Below are positions 16,399-23,092 of a stretch of 64,000 bases of DNA, piece after piece. The stretch comes from Mycolicibacterium psychrotolerans. Its GTDB lineage: Bacteria; Actinomycetota; Actinomycetes; Mycobacteriales; Mycobacteriaceae. The DNA lies in NCBI RefSeq assembly GCF_010729305.1, contig NZ_AP022574.1, forward strand, positions 4,278,001 to 4,342,000. Reading direction: 5' to 3'. A program made the translations under genes and the position numbers. The notes below the pieces were generated by a model. It had not been told where the DNA came from. It did not search any database and was given only the letters and a program-made list of their open reading frames with translations. Within the stretch, counting starts at the first letter, position 1, and every line of letters begins with the position of its first letter.

Positions 16399-17208
16399 TC
16401 ATGCCGCAGCATCGACGCGGACGCGAGCCCGAATTCGCGCCAGGGTGTCGTGGAGGAGCCGCGAGATCTGCACTTGGGACACCTCGAGTCGGTTGGCCAC
16501 TTCACGCTGAGGGAGGCATTCGAAGAAGATCATCCTCAGGATGGCTTTGCGCCGGGGATCGAGATCGGCGATGGCCTCCTCGACCGTCATCACGTCTTCG
16601 ACCCGCTCGTAGCCCGGGTCGTCGGCACCTTGCATTGCCCCGACGGTGCTGTCCGAAGCCTCACCATGACCACGCACGGGCGCATCCAACGCCATCGGAC
16701 GATAAGCGGTTCGGGCGCACGGTGAATCGCCGAGGTCCATGATGTTCACCCCCAGCTCGTCGGCCAGTTCTGTCGGAGTCGGACTGCGGCCGAATCGTTG
16801 AGACAAAGCCTCGGTGGTGCGCCCTGAGCGCAACTGCACCTCCTGAACCGGCCGAGGCACCCGCACCATCCAGGTGTGATCACGGAAGTATCTCCGGAGT
16901 TCCCCGCGGATCGTGGGGACGGCGAAGGCCAGGAAGGGGCCCTTGTCCGGGTCGAAGCGATCCACCGTTTTGACCAGGGCGAGGCGCGCCACCTGGAAGA
17001 GGTCGTCGGCGGGCTCTCCCCTGCCCGTGTATCGGTACGCGATGTTGTCGGCGATCGGGACGCACGCCGTGATGACGCGGTTTCGCCACAGTCGACGCTG
17101 CGCCTCAGTCCGGGCGCGCGCGAATCGCACGACGAGGTCGTCGATGTCTTGTGACGCGACACCGCCGGGATGTGTCAGGGAATTCATGCGCTCTGTCGCG
17201 ACGGTCAA
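16399..17208 (-). CDS. SigB/SigF/SigG-family sigma factor, second copy
   Basis: A 269-residue sigma factor of the same class as the one at 4553: region 2 with ADDLFQVARLALVKTVDRFD and AVPTIRGELRRYFRDHTW, region 3 PTPTELADELGV, and region 4.2 QREVANRLEVSQVQISRLLH. The linker between regions 3 and 4 differs strongly from the first copy, so promoter choice or partners may differ. No anti-sigma factor gene is adjacent. Element D lies 71 bases upstream of its ATG and could control it. Confidence 0.85.
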   Translation of the reverse strand: MTVATERMNSLTHPGGVASQDIDDLVVRFARARTEAQRRLWRNRVITACVPIADNIAYRYTGRGEPADDLFQVARLALVKTVDRFDPDKGPFLAFAVPTIRGELRRYFRDHTWMVRVPRPVQEVQLRSGRTTEALSQRFGRSPTPTELADELGVNIMDLGDSPCARTAYRPMALDAPVRGHGEASDSTVGAMQGADDPGYERVEDVMTVEEAIADLDPRRKAILRMIFFECLPQREVANRLEVSQVQISRLLHDTLARIRARVRVDAAA

Positions 17209-17278
17209 GACTCCTCCTCGGCACGCTTGGGTCTCGACCGTCGCCTACCCCCGCCACTCGGGCGTCACCGTCTGCCGC

Positions 17279-17304
17279 GCAATCGTTGTAGGACTGCAAT
17301 AAAT
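17279..17304. promoter_or_regulatory. Recurrent RTTGY-N6-GCAAT element, copy D
   Basis: GCAATCGTTGT, six bases, GCAATAAATG, in the divergent region between the second sigma factor gene (minus) and the LpqE-like lipoprotein gene (plus). Confidence 0.5.
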
Positions 17305-17427
17305 GCGAGATGGACGAATTTCCCGCCCGTCGAGACGGATCAAAACCGCCGCGCGGGGAAACAACGGGTAGTACCTCCGTCCGTGGGCGCCGCCGGCGGA
17401 CATCGCCGCACAACCGGAAGGAGATCC

Positions 17428-17952
17428 GTGCGACCGAACAACAACCGATTCCGCGTGCCGGCGGGCCTTGCTGCAGCAACGCTCACCGTTCTGGCGGCGG
17501 GCTGTAGTGAGGACGACGATGCCGCGGTGCGTTCACCCAATCGCGGAACCGGGTCGACCACGCAGGAAACCACCGTGGAGAACGTCTACATCGTGCCGGC
17601 TTTCCTGCCCGGCCGGTGCGCCATCCAACTCGATGCCGGGGCGGCGATGCGGTTCACGGTCACCAACAATCGCGGCGCCGACCCCGAGAAGCTGCTCGGA
17701 GTGTCCACCGACGCCGCGCAGGCAACGCGCCTACCCGCCACGACGGAGATACCGCCGAAGGCCACCGTCGCCTACGGCCAGCCTCATCCCGGCGATCCCG
17801 GCGGCTCGCTGCGCATGGGCCCGGCGCGCTTGGACGGCCTGGACCCCGATCTGCGGCCGGCGACGACGGCTGACGTGATTTTCCACTTCGACCGGGCCGG
17901 GGACATCACGTTGCCGGTGGCGGTGGAGGCCTGTCCCGTGCAGATGCCGTAG
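17428..17952 (+). CDS. LpqE-like lipoprotein
   Basis: A 174-residue secreted lipoprotein with a basic N-terminus, hydrophobic core and lipobox LAAGC (cysteine near residue 23). The mature part is a beta-rich domain (VENVYIVPAF, RFTVTNN, DVIFHFDRAGDITLPV) arranged like mycobacterial LpqE, which resembles copper-chaperone (PCuAC-type) folds; the metal ligands of that family are not obvious. GTG 17428 is preceded by GGAAGGAG. It is divergent from the second sigma factor gene, with element D between. Confidence 0.7.
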   Translation: MRPNNNRFRVPAGLAAATLTVLAAGCSEDDDAAVRSPNRGTGSTTQETTVENVYIVPAFLPGRCAIQLDAGAAMRFTVTNNRGADPEKLLGVSTDAAQATRLPATTEIPPKATVAYGQPHPGDPGGSLRMGPARLDGLDPDLRPATTADVIFHFDRAGDITLPVAVEACPVQMP

Positions 17953-17953
17953 C

Positions 17954-18403
17954 TCAGCACCGCGCATCGATCCGGAAGGGCACCGGGATGCCGAGGTCCG
18001 TAGGAGACGCCGCCGAGAATCCGTAGGCCGATCCGGTCACCACGTACTCGCGGCCGTCGCGACGAACCGCACGCGCGCGACCCACGCCTCCCCGCCACAC
18101 ATCGCCGCTGAGGCCGTTGACATTCCGCAACTTGATCCAGTCGACCTCGGGCTTCACGCCGCTGGTATCGAGCATGACGGCGACCTCGGCGCCCGCGCGA
18201 CCCGCGAGAATCGACAGGTAGGACTGGGAGCGGACGCACCCGAGCCCATCGAAGCGCACGGTGGCGCCGCCGATCGATATCGTCGATTCACGTGCCGGGG
18301 CCGCCTGGCCGGTGGCCGAACAGCCCGTGACCAGCGCGGCGATCACCACGACCATCGTTTTCTTCGGTGTACGCTGCCACGCCAGGCGTTCGGCCGTGCC
18401 CAT
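17954..18403 (-). CDS. LpqH-family (19-kDa antigen-like) lipoprotein
   Basis: A 149-residue lipoprotein with signal segment MVVVIAALVTGCS, its cysteine being the acylation site. The mature domain opens ISIGGATVRFDG and has conserved cysteines (GCVRSQ and the C-terminal DARC), matching the small LpqH/LppE-like fold of mycobacterial surface antigens. ATG 18403 gives a 15-residue pre-signal extension; GTG/ATG codons near the hydrophobic core may be the true start. It converges on the LpqE-like gene with a one-base gap. Confidence 0.65.
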   Translation of the reverse strand: MGTAERLAWQRTPKKTMVVVIAALVTGCSATGQAAPARESTISIGGATVRFDGLGCVRSQSYLSILAGRAGAEVAVMLDTSGVKPEVDWIKLRNVNGLSGDVWRGGVGRARAVRRDGREYVVTGSAYGFSAASPTDLGIPVPFRIDARC

Positions 18404-18477
18404 ACCAGGAGGTACCCGGGTCGGCTCCCGTTGATCCCGGACGGATCAATCTCGCCTCGGTGGGTACCGATCTGGAC

Positions 18478-18822
18478 ATGATCCTGCGACGAATCATCAT
18501 GCTCATCTGCGCGGTGGCGGCGGTGATCGGCATTGCCGGACTGCTGACGCCGGTCTCGGTGTCCCCTCAGCGTCAGGTCATCAGCTGCGGCACTGCCGTC
18601 GCCCCTGATCTTTCCCAGGCACGCATTCAAGAGGCCCCCGTCACGCAGAACGCTCGGCAAGACGGTGATCTCGTCGTCCGGCCCGACTACACCGCGCTGT
18701 GCCGACAGGAACTCGACGACAGGCGGCTCGGAACGTTGAGCCTCGCAGCCGTCGGCGCGTTGGCCGTCATCGTGGCCCTGTCGATGGAACTTCGGCAGCG
18801 TCGGCGTCACGCCGACGCGTAA
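18478..18822 (+). CDS. Two-helix membrane protein, unknown function
   Basis: A 114-residue protein: one helix at the N-terminus (IMLICAVAAVIGIAGLL), a 50-residue external loop with two cysteines (ISCGTAV and ALCRQEL), a second helix (LSLAAVGALAVIVAL) and a basic tail. The loop cysteines could form a disulfide. ATG 18478 was chosen over the upstream frame because the helix then sits at the N-terminus. It is adjacent to the tRNA cluster. I do not recognise the family. Confidence 0.65.
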   Translation: MILRRIIMLICAVAAVIGIAGLLTPVSVSPQRQVISCGTAVAPDLSQARIQEAPVTQNARQDGDLVVRPDYTALCRQELDDRRLGTLSLAAVGALAVIVALSMELRQRRRHADA

Positions 18823-18875
18823 TGCGGCGTTCGATCTCCACGCTTCGCACCGCGTCAGAGGATCGTGTTCTGTGG

Positions 18876-18947
18876 TGGTCCCGGCTGGGTTCGAACCAGC
18901 GACCTTCCGCGTGTGAGGCGGACGCTCTCCCACTGAGCTACGAGACC
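18876..18947 (-). tRNA. tRNA-Val (anticodon CAC)
   Basis: The minus strand folds with acceptor stem GGTCTCG/CGGGACC, D arm GCTCAGTGGGAGAGC, anticodon loop CTCACAC (CAC) and T arm GGTTCGAACCC. An encoded CCA follows at 18873-18875. Confidence 0.95.
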
Positions 18948-19295
18948 GGGGATCCCGACGAGTCGGACGAGCCAGAACACTAACACGGACAGCGCGCCCT
19001 CCCAGAATTCGCACCACCTGACAGGCAACTCACAGGTATGCGGTGGCGTCACCACGCTGGCAACGGGCGGTGGCGGTTTTGCCCCTACGGCGAGTGCCCG
19101 CAGGCGGCGTGAGCTACGCAGCCAGATTTCCGGCATCCGCAGCTCGGACTCCAACCGTGATGGATCGCGCTCTCGCGCGAGGAATACGCCCTCTTCTGAG
19201 GCGCGACGCGCCCCAACGGGGAGGGGATTTGTCTACGCCCAACTGCGTGGACTATCGTCGTGCATCGCGACGAGCGACGAACTCGCCCGTGGCGC

Positions 19296-19368
19296 GCGGA
19301 TGTAGCGCAGTTGGTAGCGCATCACCTTGCCAAGGTGAGGGTCGCGGGTTCGAATCCCGTCATCCGCT
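19296..19368 (+). tRNA. tRNA-Gly (anticodon GCC)
   Basis: Acceptor GCGGATG/CATCCGC, D arm GCGCAGTTGGTAGCGC, anticodon loop TTGCCAA (GCC) and T arm GGGTTCGAATCCC. No encoded CCA. Confidence 0.95.
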
Positions 19369-19395
19369 CGAAGGTGCAGTGGCATCAAGCCCAGC

Positions 19396-19466
19396 GGTGG
19401 AGTGGCCGAGTGGTGAGGCAACGGCCTGCAAAGCCGTGCACACGGGTTCGATTCCCGTCTCCACCT
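19396..19466 (+). tRNA. tRNA-Cys (anticodon GCA)
   Basis: Acceptor GGTGGAG/CTCCACC, anticodon stem-loop ACGGCCTGCAAAGCCGT with anticodon GCA, and T arm GGGTTCGATTCCC. CCA is encoded at 19467-19469. It lies 27 bases after tRNA-Gly. Confidence 0.95.
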
Positions 19467-19480
19467 CCAAGGTGTTCCCG

Positions 19481-19552
19481 GCGCGATTAGCTCAGCGGGA
19501 GAGCGCTTCCCTGACACGGAAGAGGTCACTGGTTCAATCCCAGTATCGCGCA
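19481..19552 (+). tRNA. tRNA-Val (anticodon GAC)
   Basis: Acceptor GCGCGAT/ATCGCGC, D arm GCTCAGCGGGAGAGC, anticodon loop CTGACAC (GAC) and T arm TGGTTCAATCCCA. CCA is encoded at 19553-19555. It is the last gene of a Gly-Cys-Val cluster likely transcribed together. Confidence 0.95.
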
Positions 19553-19555
19553 CCA

Positions 19556-19841
19556 GAGTTCTTGCAGTTCAGGAGCTGTTATGCCAGGTGACTGCTGGCA
19601 CAGCAACCGCATGCGCGGCACCTTGCCGAGGACCGCGGGCGCTCGAGTTGTTCGATGTCGGTGGCGCAGACAGACCCGTGGCGGCGCAACGCCCGCCCCG
19701 CCCTGTGGATGTTCTGAGACCTGTCCTGCAAGTGTCCTGAGACTCCGGCGGCGCCTGGTCGGAATCGGCGCCGGAGGGCGCATGATCGAGCGCACGACCG
19801 CGGTCCAAACCCGAGCGCCCGGTCGTTGATGGGAGACAGTC
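19556..19841. other. tRNA 3' flank without a gene
   Basis: These 286 bases follow tRNA-Val and separate the tRNA cluster from the orphan genes. They contain the motif TGTCCTG twice within 20 bases (around 19722 and 19734) and no convincing frame. The position 3' of a tRNA gene would suit an old integration site, but I see no integrase and no duplicated tRNA end. Confidence 0.3.
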
Positions 19842-20036
19842 ATGACCGCCAGGCTGACCAATCTGACCCGCGGGGAGCGCGAGTCACTGCTGTGGACGCT
19901 GCGAGGTAACCGGTCGAAGCTAGTCGCGCAGCGCATCGAACTGACGCACCGGATGCTCGCTGACGCCCAGACGCTGGAGCAGATCGACCGCCAGCTCTGC
20001 GAAATCGACGCGAGCGAGGACTTCCTCACGCACTGA
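19842..20036 (+). CDS. Small helical protein, unknown function
   Basis: A 64-residue, Leu/Arg/Glu-rich protein (NLTRGERESLLWTLRGNRSK, then LEQIDRQLCEIDASEDFL) predicted to be a helical hairpin. ATG 19842 is preceded by GGGAGACA. Codon use is typical of the genome. No membrane or signal segment is present. It is the first gene after the tRNA cluster. Confidence 0.55.
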   Translation: MTARLTNLTRGERESLLWTLRGNRSKLVAQRIELTHRMLADAQTLEQIDRQLCEIDASEDFLTH

Positions 20037-20085
20037 TCGGGTCGGGCCGGCGGGTGCGGTGAGCGTGCAATCGTCGCTGTCGCGC

Positions 20086-20388
20086 TCACGCAGATCGGTT
20101 GTCCCGTTGGGAGACGATGGGGAGGAGCCCGTCAGGGTGGCCGATCACGCCCCGCCGGCCCGGCGTGTAGGGTGCGAATCCGCCTGCGCGCCACCACCGA
20201 TACTCCCCGCCGCTCGCCAAGCGCGTGCACGCCGCCCTGCAGTGCCGGTCGGACGCGGTCGAGATCGGCTGCGTAGTGGGAGTGTTGTCGCCGCACGCCG
20301 GGCGCTCGTGCGGGTAGCCGTTGAGCAGCCGTTCACGTTCCCGGCATTCGCGGACAGGACTGCCCGGCGCACGGGTCGAGTTCCCCAT
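20086..20388 (-). CDS. Hypothetical protein with strong coding bias
   Basis: A 100-residue minus-strand frame. Roughly four fifths of its third positions are G or C, matching real genes here, whereas other frames in this stretch do not show this. The sequence is Arg- and Pro-rich with four cysteines (RECRER, PACGDN, HCRAACTR) and an aromatic patch (YRWWRAGGFAPYTPGRR). ATG 20388 has only a weak upstream GGATG. I do not recognise the family. Confidence 0.45.
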   Translation of the reverse strand: MGNSTRAPGSPVRECRERERLLNGYPHERPACGDNTPTTQPISTASDRHCRAACTRLASGGEYRWWRAGGFAPYTPGRRGVIGHPDGLLPIVSQRDNRSA

Positions 20389-20470
20389 CCCATGGCATCC
20401 AGTGCCCGAACGCCTGCTCACCAGTCTTGTGTCCCGTTGTCGCGCATGATATTCGAGGCGTCCCGGCTCC

Positions 20471-20641
20471 TCAGTTGAAGCCGGGGGTGAACCGAGCGCA
20501 CCGGCACTCGTCGTCGGTCACATAGTCGATGAGGCGGCAGCTTCCCCAGTCGTCCCAGTGACACATTGCGCTGTGACCGCACCTGCACATCGGCGACGCC
20601 TCGGCTTCGCCGACAAGGACATGGCGCAGCGCTGACCACAT
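20471..20641 (-). CDS. Cys/His-rich mini-protein, probable zinc-binding
   Basis: A 56-residue frame from ATG 20641. The C-terminal part reads MCRCGHSAMCHWDDWGSCRL followed by DDECRCARFTPGFN. The pattern CxCGHxxxxH...C...CxCxxFxP recurs in small actinobacterial proteins and gives enough Cys/His ligands for one or two zinc ions. An in-frame TAG lies upstream and there is no other usable start, which fixes the ATG. It is shorter than common gene-calling cut-offs and easily missed. Confidence 0.55.
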   Translation of the reverse strand: MWSALRHVLVGEAEASPMCRCGHSAMCHWDDWGSCRLIDYVTDDECRCARFTPGFN

Positions 20642-20789
20642 GCTAATGGTCCACCAAATCCACTTCCCCGGCCCGGGCGTGGGCTACAACCGGGCCGCAC
20701 CATGGAGCGCCGAATTTCGGATCAGCGTACCCTCCGACCGCTGTGGGCAGCAACGCTGCATTCGCCTCCCAGGCAAACCTGAAAGCCCG

Positions 20790-20824
20790 CTGACAGCCTC
20801 CTGCGTACCCTGCGCGGCTGTCAG
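20790..20824. repeat. Inverted repeat CTGACAGCC / GGCTGTCAG
   Basis: Perfect nine-base arms with a 17-base loop, in the divergent region before the secreted small protein gene. It could form an RNA hairpin or bind a dimeric protein; no T-tract follows. Confidence 0.5.
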
Positions 20825-20920
20825 TCGATCGGCAGGCGATCAGGGTGGTTCACCCGGCGTTTTCGCGCTCATCATCGATGCCATACCCACGGCCGGGCGC
20901 CGCCACCCGGCCCCCGATCA

Positions 20921-20938
20921 CCACGGCTGCAGCCGTGG
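20921..20938. promoter_or_regulatory. Perfect 18-bp palindrome upstream of a secreted-protein gene
   Basis: CCACGGCTGCAGCCGTGG, nine-base arms without spacer, ends 23 bases before ATG 20962. Position and symmetry suggest an operator. Confidence 0.4.
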
Positions 20939-20961
20939 AGCGTCCTTGTCAGGAGATCGCC

Positions 20962-21213
20962 ATGTCGAACCGAATCGCCGCCGCCACCGCCGGACTTCTC
21001 GCCGGAGCCGCCGTGCTCGCGGCGTCCCTCAGCGGTGCGGCCGTGTCCCAAGCCGCCAGCAGCGGAGTGGACATCCACGGCACCTATCCGAAGCCCGGCA
21101 CCTACACAGGCGTCGCCGGCGGCATCCCGCTGTGCACCCAGCACGGCATCAAGATGCCGTGCGGACCGTCATTCACGCCGGGTATGACGAAGGCCAACAA
21201 CAATCTAGGCTAA
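20962..21213 (+). CDS. Small secreted protein, unknown function
   Basis: An 83-residue precursor with a clear Sec signal peptide (MSNRIAAATAGLLAGAAVL, cleavage after about SQAASS). The mature part, some 50 residues, is Gly/Pro/Thr-rich with two cysteines (PLCTQHG and MPCGPS) that could pair. ATG 20962 follows CAGGAGA. Such short exported proteins are common in mycobacteria but I know of no function. Confidence 0.7.
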   Translation: MSNRIAAATAGLLAGAAVLAASLSGAAVSQAASSGVDIHGTYPKPGTYTGVAGGIPLCTQHGIKMPCGPSFTPGMTKANNNLG

Positions 21214-21253
21214 CCCCGCTTCGCACGGCGACTTTCGAACATATGATCGAAGG

Positions 21254-21553
21254 GTGGCCCTGCAGCAGATCGGACACAGCGGGCAACCGCAGCCCACTGT
21301 GTTCCGCCGGGTGCACCCACCGGTCGAGGTCCTCGTGGACCTCGTCGCGATGTTCCCGCGCGAACCGCACGGCGCAGGCCGGTATCACCCGCATGGTCTG
21401 CAGATGGACACCGTCGTGGAGGGCCGGCTGACCTGCTGGGGTCTCGGCGAGCAGGGCGGCTGGTGGGGTCTGGTGACGTACGCCGTCTGCTTCGGTAGCG
21501 ACAAGCAGACGGTCACCCACTGGGCACCGGCATGGGTGCTGAAGCTCAAGTAG
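21254..21553 (+). CDS. Hypothetical protein, unknown function
   Basis: A 99-residue frame from GTG 21254 with genome-like codon bias. The central part has VEVLVDLVAMFPREPHGAGR, and the end contains an aromatic stretch (GEQGGWWGLVTYAVCFG) and THWAPAWVL, consistent with a small soluble beta domain. No signal peptide. I do not recognise the family. Confidence 0.55.
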   Translation: MALQQIGHSGQPQPTVFRRVHPPVEVLVDLVAMFPREPHGAGRYHPHGLQMDTVVEGRLTCWGLGEQGGWWGLVTYAVCFGSDKQTVTHWAPAWVLKLK

Positions 21554-21654
21554 CCGGTTGACGTTCACCACACGCCACGCCGTTGTCGCAGCACGTCACG
21601 ATGCCGTGGTGTGCACCGGTTGACGGTCACGCCGGTCACGGCGAAGCTGAGCGT

Positions 21655-21854
21655 GTGATCGAGTTGAGCGAGCAGCAGATCATCGACGAACTGGCGCAGC
21701 GTCTGGCCGACGCCCACGCCACCGTGGAGCCGGGCCGCGTCGCCGCGGTCGTCCACGAGCAGTACGCCCGTTTCGAGGGCCGGCCCATCCGGACTTCGTC
21801 CCGCTGTTCGTCGAACGCAACGCCAAGGCGGAACTGACCCGGCTCGGCGTCTGA
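21655..21854 (+). pseudogene. Three-helix-bundle dimerization domain protein, broken by a one-base deletion
   Basis: The frame from GTG 21655 reads QIIDELAQRLADAHATVEPG and VHEQYARFEGRPI, typical of the small mycobacterial three-helix-bundle dimerization domain. It then goes off-frame. From about 21791 the next frame continues with the expected ending DFVPLFVERNAKAELTRLGV and a stop at 21852-21854. Inserting one G in CATCCGGACTTC (reading CCGGGACTTC) restores the whole domain. It is either a recent pseudogene or an assembly error. Confidence 0.7.
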
Positions 21855-21971
21855 CCGACACCCGATTCGTTACCGCATTTCAAGCGCGAATCTATGTGGC
21901 TATCAGGCCACTCTCAGGTTGGGTCCGTAATTTCGCCAGTACGGAAGTCCCGATCAGACAACCCCGATACG

Positions 21972-22010
21972 CTCGGCCCGCCACCAACCCCCCTCAGGTG
22001 GCGGGCCGAG
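21972..22010 (+). terminator. Strong 13-bp hairpin
   Basis: CTCGGCCCGCCAC and GTGGCGGGCCGAG are perfect complements around a 13-base loop, followed by ATCGTTTGCT. It lies after the broken three-helix gene and before the secreted protein at 22104, and is the best intrinsic-terminator candidate of the window. Confidence 0.6.
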
Positions 22011-22103
22011 ATCGTTTGCTGGGGCGGAAAGCCCGCGACGGGGCGGCACCACCCGATAGGGTTCTGGGGCACGAAAACCGATCCGGCGACCAAGGGGTGG
22101 GAC

Positions 22104-22526
22104 ATGATTCGCGAGATGCTGACGGCGACCGCGATCGGCATCGCTGCTCTGGGCGCGGCGCCCGCCGCGATAGCCCAGCCGAGTCCGGCCTATCCCGACG
22201 ACCCCGGCCACTACGCCAACGACGTCCCCGGCATCAGCTACGACGCCCATCTCACCGCCCCGTGCACCAATATGGAGCGGTTCACCTTCGGCCGCGGCCC
22301 GGGTGGCGAGGCGCTGCAGTGCCGGTGGATCCCGAATCAGTGGCCACCGGTGTACACCGGCTTCTGGCAGGCCACCTACGACTTGCGCGGCGTGCAGGAC
22401 GTCGGGGCGCCGTGTCCCGGCCCACAGTCCGCGGCACAGGCGCCGGACGGGCGCCCGCTGGTGTGCCTGGGCGCGCGTGGCTGGCAGGCCGGCATCTACA
22501 ACCGTGAAGGTTTCACCCCTTTGTGA
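22104..22526 (+). CDS. Secreted protein, unknown function
   Basis: A 140-residue precursor: signal peptide MIREMLTATAIGIAALGAAP ending at AIAQ, then a mature domain of about 115 residues with four cysteines (APCTNMER, ALQCRW, APCPGP, LVCLGARG), likely two disulfides, and many aromatic and proline residues. ATG 22104 follows AGGGGTGGG. The pattern is common among mycobacterial exported proteins of unknown role. It converges on an AraC-type regulator gene with a four-base gap. Confidence 0.75.
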   Translation: MIREMLTATAIGIAALGAAPAAIAQPSPAYPDDPGHYANDVPGISYDAHLTAPCTNMERFTFGRGPGGEALQCRWIPNQWPPVYTGFWQATYDLRGVQDVGAPCPGPQSAAQAPDGRPLVCLGARGWQAGIYNREGFTPL

Positions 22527-22530
22527 GGCG

Positions 22531-22887
22531 TCAGCCGCTGCGCAGGGTCCGGCTCGGTTCGGTGCCGAACACCTGCTTGTAGGCGCTGCTGAAACGGCCG
22601 GGGTGGCTGAAGCCGCACCGGCCGGCGATCGAGGTGACGGTGTCACGGGCCGGATCCGCCGATTTGAGTTCGCGGTGGGCCCGCTCCAGGCGTACGCGCC
22701 GTAGGTACTCCAGGGGCGTTGTGCCGATGTGCTCGCGAAACGCGTACTGGATCGCGCGCGGCGTCACGTCCGCGGCCGCGGAGATGTCCCGGATGGTGAT
22801 CTCGTACTGGGCGTTCTCGTGGATGAAGTCCAACGCCCGCCTCAACATCCGGGGGTGGTGTGCCGTGGTCTTCTCGTCAGGTCGCAT
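22531..22887 (-). CDS. AraC-family regulator, short DNA-binding form
   Basis: From ATG 22887 the protein is 118 residues and consists essentially of the double helix-turn-helix: ITIRDISAAADVTPRAIQYA, then TSIAGRCGFSHPGRFSSAYK. Ordinary AraC regulators carry a 150-residue ligand domain before this. The frame is open upstream to 23049, with some protein-like sequence (SGVVWITEGFRYAASSG), so the gene may be longer or a truncated descendant of a full-length regulator. It is divergent from clpC2. Confidence 0.75.
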   Translation of the reverse strand: MRPDEKTTAHHPRMLRRALDFIHENAQYEITIRDISAAADVTPRAIQYAFREHIGTTPLEYLRRVRLERAHRELKSADPARDTVTSIAGRCGFSHPGRFSSAYKQVFGTEPSRTLRSG

Positions 22888-23044
22888 CCCTGTCCGGGTT
22901 CCCGAACTGGCCGCGTAGCGAAACCCCTCAGTGATCCAGACCACTCCCGAGACACCGTCGACGCATGACCGACCGCTTCGAGGTGTCCCGCCCGGTCGCC
23001 GCTCTCGACCGCACCGTGCGGCGCGACTGTCCCCACACCGCCGG

Positions 23045-23090
23045 GTCAACCCGGGGTTGACGCCGTCGGATGCGTCAACCTAAGGTTGAC
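23045..23090. promoter_or_regulatory. Twin GTCAACC-N3-GGTTGAC palindromes before clpC2
   Basis: Two 17-bp palindromes with identical seven-base arms at 23045-23061 (centre CGG) and 23074-23090 (centre TAA). The second ends two bases before the clpC2 ATG. Their spacing (29 bases, near three helical turns) suits cooperative binding of a dimeric repressor, most likely ClpC2 itself. Confidence 0.75.
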
Positions 23091-23092
23091 GC

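Larger units (their letters stand above)
20642..20961. other. Divergent intergenic region with hairpin and palindrome
   Basis: The 320 bases separate the divergent zinc mini-protein and the secreted small protein. They hold a long inverted repeat at 20790-20824 and an 18-bp palindrome at 20921-20938, listed separately, and no credible gene. Confidence 0.5.

Noticed and set aside
19716..19745. TGTCCTG repeat pair as an insertion-sequence end
   Set aside because: No transposase remnant, no second end and no target duplication could be found; two short matches are not enough.
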